From Candidatus Intricatilinea gracilis (GTDB lineage Bacteria; Pseudomonadota; Gammaproteobacteria; Burkholderiales; Burkholderiaceae_C), in contig JADJDQ010000002.1 of NCBI GenBank assembly GCA_016702605.1, positions 579,001-643,000 of the forward strand: a DNA stretch of 64,000 nucleotides. Reading direction: 5' to 3'. The notes beneath the pieces are model-generated. The model did not search any database, was not told the origin of the DNA, and saw nothing but the letters and a program-made list of their open reading frames with translations. This document shows positions 43,209-52,451 of this stretch, piece by piece. Positions within the stretch are counted from its first letter, which is position 1, and the number at the start of each line of letters is the position of its first letter. The position numbers and the translations under genes are program-made.

Positions 43209-45851
43209 ATGTACACACACCAATCCCTTCCGTCCAGATCGGCGCCAGCCTGGGTGCTGGCTGCCTGTGTGGCCTTGTTGGCCAGCGCCTGCGGCGGTGG
43301 CTCGACAACGTCGCCGCAGACCATCGACCCGGCCGTCACCGACGGCAGCAGCGGCACCTCGGCCCCACCCTGGTCGGCGGCAGACATGCCAGCCGACGCG
43401 GCTGGCCTGATCGCGCAGCCCGCCTTCCATCTGGCACCAGTGTTGCTCGATCCGCCGCCGGACATCGACGCGGTCGACAACATGGCCTCAGCCCACCGCC
43501 CCGTGCACCTGCAGGCTGTGCCGGCAGATCGTGCCACCCTGCGTACCCGGGGCCTGACCGTGCAGACACTCGAATCGGCCAGCCGTGCACGCATCCTGAG
43601 CGCAGCCCCGGATTCGGACGACGGCATGGCCACACCCATGGCCGCAAGCAGTGTCGCCACCTACACGCCGGCGCAGATCCGCGCCGCCTACGGGCTGCCG
43701 GCGCTGCCGGCGGCTGGCGTCACCCCCACGGCGGATCAGGCGGCACAACTGGGTGCCGGCCAGACGATCTACATCGTCGACGCCCACCACAACCCGAACA
43801 CCGCCGCCGAACTGGCCGCATTCAACGCCAAGTTCGGCCTGCCGACCTGCACGACCAGGTCGATTGCCACCACGGCCAAGCTACCGCTGCCCGCACCGTC
43901 GACGACCGAAGGCTGCACGCTGTCGATCGTCTACAACACAGCGGCGGGCGGCATGACGACCAAGGCGCCGACCTACGAATCCGGCTGGGCAACCGAGATT
44001 GCACTCGACGTGCAATGGGCCCATGCGACGGCGCCTTATGCCCGCATCGTGTTGATCGAGGCGGCCAGCGCCTACACCAACGATCTGCTGGGCGGCATCA
44101 AGCTGGCCAACGCCATGGGCCCGGGCCCGGTGTCGATGAGCTTCGGCGCCAACGAGGGCTCGTACACCTCGGCAGTCGACCCGGCTTTCACGGGCACCGG
44201 CATGACCTATCTGGCAGCCACCGGCGACTGGGGTGCCCAGGTCTCGTGGCCGTCGGTCTCGACCTACGTGCTCGCGGTAGGCGGCACACGCCTGAGCTGG
44301 GCGGGCAGCGGCGCCCGTGTCGAATCCGGCTGGACCGGCACTGGCGGCGGCACCAGTGCCTATGTCGCCACGCCCGTTTATCAGAACAACAGCGTGCCGG
44401 GACTGGGCACACCGGCGCGCCGCGTGGTGGCCGACGTGGCCTTCAACGCCGACCCGGCGAGTGGCCAATACACCGCCGTCATGTCGCCCGGCAGCAGCTC
44501 GGTCAGATGGGTGAGCACGGGCGGCACGAGTTTGTCCACACCTCAGTGGGCCGGTCTGATCGCCGTGGCCAACGCCATGCGGGCGCAATCCGGCAAGACG
44601 GCACTCGGCTCGGTGCATGCCCAGTTGTATGGCCAGATCGGCGCCGTTCCGGGCAGTTATGCCAGCGTCTTCACCGACATCACCAGCGGCAGCAACGGCA
44701 GTTGTGCGGCATGTACGGCCAGGGCCGGACACGACCTGCTCACCGGACTGGGCACACCGAACGGCACCGCGCTGCTGAGTGCCTTGGTCGGCACGCCGAT
44801 CGACATCAAACCGCCGGTGTTGGCACCCGCCGCGGTCACCGGTCGGGTCGGCGCCGCCTTGTCCTACAAGCTGACGGTGAGCGCCAGCAATGCCGTGAGT
44901 TACACGCTGGGCCGCGCACCCACTGGCCTGGTGATCAACAGCACCGGCACATTGACCTGGGCCAAGCCGGTGCTCGGCAAATACGCGGTCGTCGTCACCG
45001 CCAGGGACACCAGGACCGGCCTCACCGGCACGGCCAACGTCGTGGTCACCATCGAGCCGGCGCCACTGCCGCCTGTCGTCGCATCGGCCACCGTCACCGG
45101 CAGGGCGGGCACGGCGCTGTCGTTCAGTGTCAACGTGAAGGCCAGCAACCCGGTGAGTTACACGCTGACAGGCGCCCGGCCGGGCATGACCATCTCGGGC
45201 GGTGTGGTGAGTTGGCCCAGCCCGGTGGCAGGCACCTACACCGTCAAGGTGACGGCCAAGGACAGTGCCACCGGCCTGGCGGGCACCGGAACCTACACGA
45301 TCAAGATCGAGGCGCTGCCCGTGGCGCCGGTGGTGACCAGCGCCAGCGTGAACGGCAAGGCCGGCACGGCGCTCAAATACAGCGTCGTGGTCAAGTCGAC
45401 CAATGGCGCCAGGCTGGCCGTCGAAGGTGTGCCGGTCGGCATGTCGATCAGCGCCACGGGTGCCATCAGCTGGGCCAAGCCGGTCGCCGGCGCGTACACC
45501 CTCACCGTGCGGGCCACCGACAACAAGAACGGCCTCACCGGCCAGGGCACCATCAAGGTCAACATCGCCAAGGTGCCGAAGGCGCCAGTGATCACGAGCA
45601 CGTCGTTGACCGGTGTGGCGGGCAAGGTACTGACTGGCGCCATCAGCATCAGCGATGACCCGGACAGCAAGTCCTTGAACATCAGTGTCACCGGCCTGCC
45701 CCGCGGCATGGCGCCGAGATTTACCGGGTCGACGCTGCAGATCGTCTGGACCAGCCCGGTGAAAGGCAACTACACATTGGCGGTGACCGCCAGGAACTCG
45801 TTCGGCCTGACCAGCAAACTCAGCGTGCCGGTGAAGATTGCGGCCAACTGA
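43209..45851 (+). CDS. Sedolisin-family (S53) serine-carboxyl peptidase lipoprotein with four Ig-like repeats
   Basis: 880 residues from the ATG at 43209. The signal peptide ends in lipobox LASAC, so the protein is lipid-anchored or surface-exposed. A pro-region leads to the S53 catalytic domain: catalytic Glu263 and Asp267 in TEIALDVQWAHA, an oxyanion Asp in AATGDWGAQVSWPS, and nucleophile Ser441 in GGTSLSTPQWAGLIA. The C-terminal part holds four related modules of about 85 residues (each with VTGRAGTAL-like and GTYTVKVTAKD-like segments), resembling the putative-Ig family. S53 enzymes act best at acid pH. A cyclic-di-GMP riboswitch lies in its leader, linking secretion of the protease to biofilm/motility state. 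Confidence 0.92.
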   Translation: MYTHQSLPSRSAPAWVLAACVALLASACGGGSTTSPQTIDPAVTDGSSGTSAPPWSAADMPADAAGLIAQPAFHLAPVLLDPPPDIDAVDNMASAHRPVHLQAVPADRATLRTRGLTVQTLESASRARILSAAPDSDDGMATPMAASSVATYTPAQIRAAYGLPALPAAGVTPTADQAAQLGAGQTIYIVDAHHNPNTAAELAAFNAKFGLPTCTTRSIATTAKLPLPAPSTTEGCTLSIVYNTAAGGMTTKAPTYESGWATEIALDVQWAHATAPYARIVLIEAASAYTNDLLGGIKLANAMGPGPVSMSFGANEGSYTSAVDPAFTGTGMTYLAATGDWGAQVSWPSVSTYVLAVGGTRLSWAGSGARVESGWTGTGGGTSAYVATPVYQNNSVPGLGTPARRVVADVAFNADPASGQYTAVMSPGSSSVRWVSTGGTSLSTPQWAGLIAVANAMRAQSGKTALGSVHAQLYGQIGAVPGSYASVFTDITSGSNGSCAACTARAGHDLLTGLGTPNGTALLSALVGTPIDIKPPVLAPAAVTGRVGAALSYKLTVSASNAVSYTLGRAPTGLVINSTGTLTWAKPVLGKYAVVVTARDTRTGLTGTANVVVTIEPAPLPPVVASATVTGRAGTALSFSVNVKASNPVSYTLTGARPGMTISGGVVSWPSPVAGTYTVKVTAKDSATGLAGTGTYTIKIEALPVAPVVTSASVNGKAGTALKYSVVVKSTNGARLAVEGVPVGMSISATGAISWAKPVAGAYTLTVRATDNKNGLTGQGTIKVNIAKVPKAPVITSTSLTGVAGKVLTGAISISDDPDSKSLNISVTGLPRGMAPRFTGSTLQIVWTSPVKGNYTLAVTARNSFGLTSKLSVPVKIAAN

Positions 45852-45860
45852 AGAACGGCG

Positions 45861-45900
45861 CCGGGCGAGCGTCGAGGCAAACGCTCGAAGAAACGCCCGG
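45861..45900 (+). terminator. Large hairpin after the sedolisin gene
   Basis: CCGGG (45861-45865) pairs with CCCGG (45896-45900), and inside it CGAGCGT (45866-45872) pairs with ACGCTCG (45881-45887). It starts 9 bp after the stop codon. No T tract follows, so it could be a terminator helped by other factors or an RNA-stabilising structure. Confidence 0.45.
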
Positions 45901-45984
45901 CCACCTCTGCAGGGCAAACCCGGGTGGGGGGTGAGCCGCCAGTTCACTGGCCTAGACTGATGGTCTGAACAACCACGTGACCCG

Positions 45985-46668
45985 ATGTCTACCCCCGCCT
46001 CCCTGACCGATCGCCTGCGAGCGCTCTACCCGGTGCTCGACCAGTTGCCAGCTGCGCTGCGCGACGACGTGCTCGCCAACCAGGCGATGACGATCAGCGT
46101 GCCCGAGGGGCAGTTGCTGTTCGAGGAAGGCATGCCCTGCCAGGGCTTCCCCATGGTCTTGTCGGGTGAGGTGAAGGTGGCACGTGGCACACCGGGCGGG
46201 CGCTCGATCGAGCTCTACCGCGTGTCACCCGGCGAGATGTGTGTGGCCTCGACCTCATGTCTGTTCGGTCAGAGTGTGCTGGTGGCACATGGTCAGACGG
46301 CCGCCGCCACCGATCTGGTGGTGCTCAGCCCGCCGGGTTTCGAGCGCTGGGTCGAGGTGGCGGCATTCCGCCGCTTCGTGTTCGGCATCTTTGCCGACCG
46401 CGTCGCCGACCTGATGGCGCTGGCCGAAGCCGTCGCCTTCCAGCAACTCGATCAACGCCTCGCCGGCGCCTTGCTTGGCCGCGGCAGTGTGGTGCACGGC
46501 ACCCATCAGGCCCTTGCGGACGAACTGGGCACGGTGCGCGAGATCGTCACGCGTTTGCTCAAACGCTTCGAACGGTCGGGCTGGGTGAGCATCGGACGCG
46601 AGCGCATCGAGATCGTCGACGCTGCGGCGCTGCGCCATCTGGCGCGTGGCAACAACACTGCGGCCTGA
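45985..46668 (+). CDS. Crp/Fnr-family transcriptional regulator
   Basis: 227 residues. The N-terminal cyclic-nucleotide-binding-like barrel (LLFEEGMPCQGFPMVLSGEV, VSPGEMCVAS) is followed by a dimerisation helix and a Crp-type helix-turn-helix (HQALADELGTVREIVTRLLK, RSGWVSIGRERIEI). It lacks the N-terminal cysteine cluster of oxygen-sensing FNR, so it probably senses another signal. Two Cys residues (GEMCVASTSC) lie in the barrel. It is followed by a DUF2892 gene, a pairing common in betaproteobacteria, with a Crp/Fnr-geometry palindrome between them. Confidence 0.93.
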   Translation: MSTPASLTDRLRALYPVLDQLPAALRDDVLANQAMTISVPEGQLLFEEGMPCQGFPMVLSGEVKVARGTPGGRSIELYRVSPGEMCVASTSCLFGQSVLVAHGQTAAATDLVVLSPPGFERWVEVAAFRRFVFGIFADRVADLMALAEAVAFQQLDQRLAGALLGRGSVVHGTHQALADELGTVREIVTRLLKRFERSGWVSIGRERIEIVDAAALRHLARGNNTAA

Positions 46669-46690
46669 GTTTCATGTGCATTTTTGCTCG

Positions 46691-46704
46691 GTGACACCAG
46701 TCAC
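46691..46704 (+). promoter_or_regulatory. Crp/Fnr-type operator upstream of the DUF2892 gene
   Basis: GTGACACCAGTCAC is a perfect inverted repeat (GTGAC-N4-GTCAC) with the 14-bp geometry of Crp/Fnr-family sites. A weak -10-like CATTAC lies at 46729-46734, which would put the site about 43 bp upstream of transcription start. The regulator encoded just before it is the likely binder. Confidence 0.5.
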
Positions 46705-46777
46705 AGACGTAACACGAGCTGAAGGGCACATTACGTTCCAGCGACGCAGGGGCGTCGTTCAACCGAATGGAACCTCT

Positions 46778-46966
46778 ATGAAACTCAATGTTGGCGGCGT
46801 GGATCGTGGACTTCGTGTGGTGGCCGGTCTGGCCCTGATCGGCCTGGCGGCTACCGGCACCATCGGTGCCTGGGGCTGGATCGGCGTTGTGCCGCTCGCC
46901 ACCGGCGCCTTCAGCTTCTGTCCGCTTTACAGCATCCTGGGCTTCAACACCTGCCCGATGAAGTAA
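46778..46966 (+). CDS. DUF2892 small membrane protein
   Basis: 62 residues from the ATG at 46778. Two hydrophobic helices (GLRVVAGLALIGLAATG and GWIGVVPLATGAF) are followed by the DUF2892 signature FCPLYSILGFNTCP. The same domain forms the membrane part of YgaP-type rhodaneses. The paired CP motifs suggest a redox or sulfur-handling role, but function is not established. The preceding Crp/Fnr gene probably controls it. Confidence 0.9.
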   Translation: MKLNVGGVDRGLRVVAGLALIGLAATGTIGAWGWIGVVPLATGAFSFCPLYSILGFNTCPMK

Positions 46967-47075
46967 GCGCAAGCTGTTGTCGCATGGCCGTGGCGCTGCC
47001 TCGGCACGTCGCGTCGTGATGGCGGGCCCATCGGGTCTTGGCCTCCCTCGCGCGCCGCAGGCGACACGACCCGAA

Positions 47076-47117
47076 CAGGGGCGACCTTCCCGACCGGAAT
47101 GTCGCCCCTGTCCTTTT
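47076..47117. terminator. Intrinsic terminator between DUF2892 and OsmC genes
   Basis: CAGGGGCGAC (47076-47085) and GTCGCCCCTG (47101-47110) form a perfect 10-bp stem with a 15-base loop, followed by TCCTTTTG on the plus strand. It stands between convergent genes and most likely ends the rightward transcript. Confidence 0.7.
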
Positions 47118-47169
47118 GTGGCCACACAACTGCGATGCCTGCATCGCTGCGGGCGGGTGCCGGCTCGGG

Positions 47170-47616
47170 CTACTTCAGGCGTTTGCCGGTCGAGTCGACC
47201 ACCTGCACCTCGACCGGGATGGCCGCCCGCACGCTGGCGGTGACGGTGCAGTAGTCCTCGAACGAGGCGAGCACGCGCTCGAGATGGGTGATGCTTTCAC
47301 CCGTCACGCCCAGGCTGAGGCGGGCCTGCATGGCCAACACACGCAGCCGCTTGTCGGCGCTGCGACCCACCTCGGCGTCGATTTCGCAGGCCAGGGTGCC
47401 GGATTCCTGCTTGAGCTTGCGCAGCGAAAACAGCAGCGAGGCCGACAGGCAATTGCCCACCGCCGCACACAGCAGTTGCACCGGCGAGGGCCCCTGCCCT
47501 TGTCCCAGCGGAGGCGGCTCGTCGGCGAGCAGCGTCGGCACGTCGGCGCCGAAGAAGTTGTCGAACTGGTAGTCGGTGCGCTGGGTAAGGCGCACAGTCA
47601 CTCGGGGTTCACTCAT
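47170..47616 (-). CDS. OsmC-family protein
   Basis: 147 residues from the ATG at 47616. The OsmC fold is indicated by PSPVQLLCAAVGNCLSASLL with a central Cys, and the second active-site Cys in FEDYCTVTASV. OsmC/Ohr enzymes reduce organic hydroperoxides; this member is closer to general OsmC than to Ohr. It is cytoplasmic and not obviously in an operon. Confidence 0.9.
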   Translation of the reverse strand: MSEPRVTVRLTQRTDYQFDNFFGADVPTLLADEPPPLGQGQGPSPVQLLCAAVGNCLSASLLFSLRKLKQESGTLACEIDAEVGRSADKRLRVLAMQARLSLGVTGESITHLERVLASFEDYCTVTASVRAAIPVEVQVVDSTGKRLK

Positions 47617-47727
47617 GGCCGCTCCTGCCGGGGTTGTCGACCCACCGCGACACGGCGGCGGGGTGGTTGATCGATTGCGCGCCGGCACTGTGCCGCGCCG
47701 CGCTTTGGTCGGCTGGGCTGCCAGGCA

Positions 47728-49206
<1,479 letters not shown>

Positions 49207-49327
49207 GGTGGCCTGGTCATCGGTCGCGGCAGCGACCTGTCGGATGCCGGGCCGGCGCGCACGAACCCCTGGTGTGGTGTTGCCCGATTGAGCCCGACCA
49301 CCCGCCACCTGTCTGTGATTCAAGTTA

Positions 49328-49368
49328 CTTATGCCGCTGCGGCCAGCCCCTGACTAGACCTGCATCAA
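49328..49368 (-). promoter_or_regulatory. FNR-dependent promoter candidate of ccoG
   Basis: On the minus strand TTGATGCAGGTCTA (49368-49355) matches TTGAT-N4-ATCAA at eight of ten positions. A -10-like CATAAG is at 49333-49328. With transcription starting near 49320, the box is centred at about -41.5, the class II FNR activator position. FNR control of ccoG is known in other proteobacteria. Confidence 0.5.
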
Positions 49369-49398
49369 GGTTCGCGCCCGCAGTCGGGGCCGCCAAAG

Positions 49399-51243
49399 TC
49401 ACTTCACCGTGAGTGTGTATTTGCCCGCCGTGGCCCCCGAGCCGCCGCTGAAGAACACGACCCGCACACTGGCGACCACCGAGGTGGTCGCGGTGTTGCT
49501 CAAGGTGATGGTGTCGACCTTGCCGGTGCCCTGGGTCGAACTCGACACCCGGGTGCCGGCCGAGTTGTAGGCCCACAAGTCGTAGTCGGACGTGGCGTTG
49601 GGCGCCATGCTCACAACCACACTCTTGCCCGCACCGATGGTGATGCGGAAGTAGTCGGTGTCGGTCGCGCTCACCAGCGTGCCGTTGATGCTGGCCGGGC
49701 CGCCGAGCACCTGGGCCGCGGCCAGGCTGTCGTTGGGCTCGACCTCGGCCACCGTCTGCAGCGGCGCGGGCGGCGGCGGTGCAGGCACCGGCGCAGGCGC
49801 GGGTGCAGGTGACGGCGCCGCGCCGAGTGCTGCATCCACGGCGGCACTGGCGTCGACGATGCCGGTGCCGCAACCCGCCGTGCAGGTCACGGGCAAGGGC
49901 CGGGTGCTGGCCTTCAGGCGCGCCTCGACACCGTCCGGGGTGAGCCCCGGCGCGCGCGCCAGCATCAGGGCCACCACCCCGGCGACATGGGGTGCGGCCA
50001 TCGACGTGCCCTGGTAATAGCCGTAACTGTCGCTGCCCGGCCGCGAGGTGCCGGCGTTGAATGTCGACCGGATGCCGTCGCTGGCAGACACACTCTGGTC
50101 GCCGCCGGGTGCCGCCACATCCACCCGTGAGCCGTAATTGGAATAGAAGGCTCGCGCGCCGCCGCGGCCCACTGCCGCCACGGTGATCACCCCGGCGCAA
50201 TTGGCCGGCACGGTGCTCGACGCGTCCGTGTTGGCATTGCCGGCAGCCACCACCACCACGGTGTTGCGGCTACGGGCGCTGTCGATCGCGGCTTGTGTCG
50301 TGGCATCACAGGCGCCACCACCACCAAGCGACAGGTTGATGACCCGCGCCGGTGTGGCGTTGACAGGCGCACCGGGCACTGCGCCACCCGAGGCCCAGAT
50401 GATGGCGTCGGCAATGTCGGACATGAAGCCGCCACATTTGCCCAGCACCCGCACCGGCTGCACCTTGGCACCGTAAGCCACACCCGCCACACCCACACCA
50501 TTGCCGGTGACGGCCGCAATCGTGCCGGCCACGTGGGTGCCATGCCAGCTGCTGGTCTGGGCTGGCAGACCGGCGCCACACTCACCGGCCCGCACGTTGT
50601 CCCCCGGGTCGAGCGCGCTGCTGTCGCGGCCGTTGCCGTCGTTGCCCACCACCGACGACGTGATGAAGTCGTAGCCCGCCACGACATTGGCCGCCAGGTC
50701 GGCATGTGGGCGGTAGCCGGTGTCGATCACCGCCACGGTGACGCCGGCGCCGGTCGACTTGGACCAGGCCAGCGGCAAGTTCAGGCCGCCCACCGGCTCG
50801 TGGTAATGCCACTGTGAACTGAACGACGGATCGTTCGGCACCAGCTGGATGGTGGCGATGCGGTCCGGCGCGGCGAACTCGACCTGCGGGTCGATCGCGC
50901 GGATCTCGGCTGCGAGCTGGCGCACCCGCTCCACGCCCAGGCGGCGGTCGAGCTTGAGCACATGTGAGCCCGAGCCAGTGCGGCGCAGGTGCCTGACCAG
51001 CGCACCCGCACGCCCGGCGGCTCGTTCGGCACTTTGCAGCGTGCCCGCGTCCACCACGTCGCTGCTGGTGCGATGGCGGTACTTGACGACCAGCCGGTCG
51101 GTGGTTTCAGTCAGGGCGGTGGGTGAAGCACCCTCGCGTTGCATCGCCTGGGCACCCAGGCTCAGTGATGCGGCCAGGGTCAACGGCGCGAGCTGGAAGT
51201 GACGGGTGACGCGCCTTGTGAAGGCCGGGCTGTGCTGGGTCAT
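49399..51243 (-). CDS. Secreted subtilisin-family (S8) serine protease with PPC domain
   Basis: 614 residues from the ATG at 51243. A signal peptide (LAPLTLAASLSLGAQA) precedes an inhibitor-like propeptide. The S8 catalytic domain shows Asp in VAVIDTGYR, His in SWHGTHVAGT, Asn in VVVVAAGNAN and Ser in QGTSMAAPHVAG. A Pro/Ala linker (SPAPAPAPVPAPPPPAP) joins it to a C-terminal PPC domain (EVEPNDSLAAAQVLGGP, TDTDYFRITIGAGKSV). PPC domains often occur in proteases secreted through type II systems. It is divergent from the YceI gene. Confidence 0.95.
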   Translation of the reverse strand: MTQHSPAFTRRVTRHFQLAPLTLAASLSLGAQAMQREGASPTALTETTDRLVVKYRHRTSSDVVDAGTLQSAERAAGRAGALVRHLRRTGSGSHVLKLDRRLGVERVRQLAAEIRAIDPQVEFAAPDRIATIQLVPNDPSFSSQWHYHEPVGGLNLPLAWSKSTGAGVTVAVIDTGYRPHADLAANVVAGYDFITSSVVGNDGNGRDSSALDPGDNVRAGECGAGLPAQTSSWHGTHVAGTIAAVTGNGVGVAGVAYGAKVQPVRVLGKCGGFMSDIADAIIWASGGAVPGAPVNATPARVINLSLGGGGACDATTQAAIDSARSRNTVVVVAAGNANTDASSTVPANCAGVITVAAVGRGGARAFYSNYGSRVDVAAPGGDQSVSASDGIRSTFNAGTSRPGSDSYGYYQGTSMAAPHVAGVVALMLARAPGLTPDGVEARLKASTRPLPVTCTAGCGTGIVDASAAVDAALGAAPSPAPAPAPVPAPPPPAPLQTVAEVEPNDSLAAAQVLGGPASINGTLVSATDTDYFRITIGAGKSVVVSMAPNATSDYDLWAYNSAGTRVSSSTQGTGKVDTITLSNTATTSVVASVRVVFFSGGSGATAGKYTLTVK

Positions 51244-51691
51244 GGGTGATCTTCGCGTTGTGTGGGATGTTTGGATGTGTCGACGTGGCGTCGTTAGATG
51301 GGAAAGTCTCCCAACTTGTTTGGTGACAATCAACACGTTTTCCCTGCGAAATCAGCCGTTTTAGAAGGTCTTGCTTGTCCTTACCTTATGACTACGTCAT
51401 GTTGTTGCAGTTTTCCGAAGACTCGGATATGGCATCGCAGATTGATGCTCGTCAATCCTTACCCGGCAGTCTGTTCGGTACAGAACGTTCGAAGCCGAGC
51501 GTCTTCCGCCTCGCCAGAGGTATCGGGAGAGGATTGCCAAGGCAAGCTGATGCGACCGGATTGCCTTCACAGGCAAGACACAGATCGGACAGTTGTGTCG
51601 ATCAGGCCGGGGCGCAGGACACTGCCCGCGCGGCCATCACATGTCGCCATCCTGTGCAACGATCGGGCCCGCAACCCATGGAGTGACCCGA
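51244..51691. other. Intergenic region between the subtilase and YceI genes, less GC-rich
   Basis: 448 bp with no supported gene; the short open frames here have no recognisable protein character. The stretch 51300-51440 is clearly less GC-rich than its surroundings. It must contain the divergent promoters. TTGCCT-TCAC-AGGCAA (51561-51576) is a perfect small hairpin, and a related element lies at 51534-51545. No known riboswitch fits. Confidence 0.5.
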
Positions 51692-52333
51692 ATGTCCGTA
51701 GCTGTCCACAAGCGCCCGAACACCTCCGGCGTGACTTGCGCCAGACCCCATCTGCCGGCCCCTCACCTGGGTGCGGCGGTGTTGGTCTTGCTGATGCACT
51801 GGTCTGCTGCCAGCGCCGCCCCGGTGACCTACACGGTCGACCCCGACCACACCTATCCGAGCTTCGAGGCCGACCACATGGGCATCTCGGTGTGGCGCGG
51901 CAAGATGACCAAGACCGGCGGCACCATCGTCTACGACAAGGCCGACGGCCGGGGCACGGTCGACATCACCATCGACCCCGACAGCATCGACTTCGGCCAG
52001 AAACAACTCAACAGTTGGGCCCGCAGTGATCAGTTCTTCGACACCGCCGAACACCCCACCGCCCGGTACATGGGCAGGTTCGAGTCACTGCGCAACGGCG
52101 TCCCCACACGTGTGGCGGGCGAACTCACGCTGCGCGGCGTGACTCGCCCGGTCAACCTGGACATCGCCTGGATCAAGTGCGCGACCCACCCGCTGCTGCG
52201 CCGCGAAGTCTGCGGCGCCGACGCCAGCGGCAGCTTCAACCGCGACGAGTTCGGCCTGGGTGCCGGCAAGGACTACGGCTTCAAGATGGCCGTGGACCTG
52301 CGCATCCAGGTCGAGGCGCTGGCGCCGCGCTGA
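51692..52333 (+). CDS. YceI-family periplasmic protein
   Basis: 213 residues from the ATG at 51692. A hydrophobic signal segment (LGAAVLVLLMHWSAASA) ends before APVTYTVDPDHTYPSF, the conserved start of YceI lipocalin-like barrels. Family motifs FDTAEHPTARY, GELTLRGVTRPV and RDEFGLGAGKDYG are intact. YceI proteins bind polyisoprenoids and are often linked to acid, osmotic or redox stress. Two Cys residues (IKCATHPLLRREVCG) probably form a disulfide. Confidence 0.93.
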   Translation: MSVAVHKRPNTSGVTCARPHLPAPHLGAAVLVLLMHWSAASAAPVTYTVDPDHTYPSFEADHMGISVWRGKMTKTGGTIVYDKADGRGTVDITIDPDSIDFGQKQLNSWARSDQFFDTAEHPTARYMGRFESLRNGVPTRVAGELTLRGVTRPVNLDIAWIKCATHPLLRREVCGADASGSFNRDEFGLGAGKDYGFKMAVDLRIQVEALAPR

Positions 52334-52451
52334 GCCGGTGGCCGACAGGGGCCCCCGGACGGACGCTTGGCGACCGAGCAGCCAACCTCTCGTAGCAGGT
52401 CGACGTGCTGCGGCACGCACGGGCACCGCAGCAGTCCTGATGCAGTGGTGA

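Noticed and set aside
45910..45965. Possible second cyclic-di-GMP riboswitch (CAGGGCAAACCC ... CTGGCCTAGACT)
   Set aside because: It has the GGCAAACC piece but lacks the GACGCAAAGCC core and the GAAA-capped stem, so similarity is by chance.
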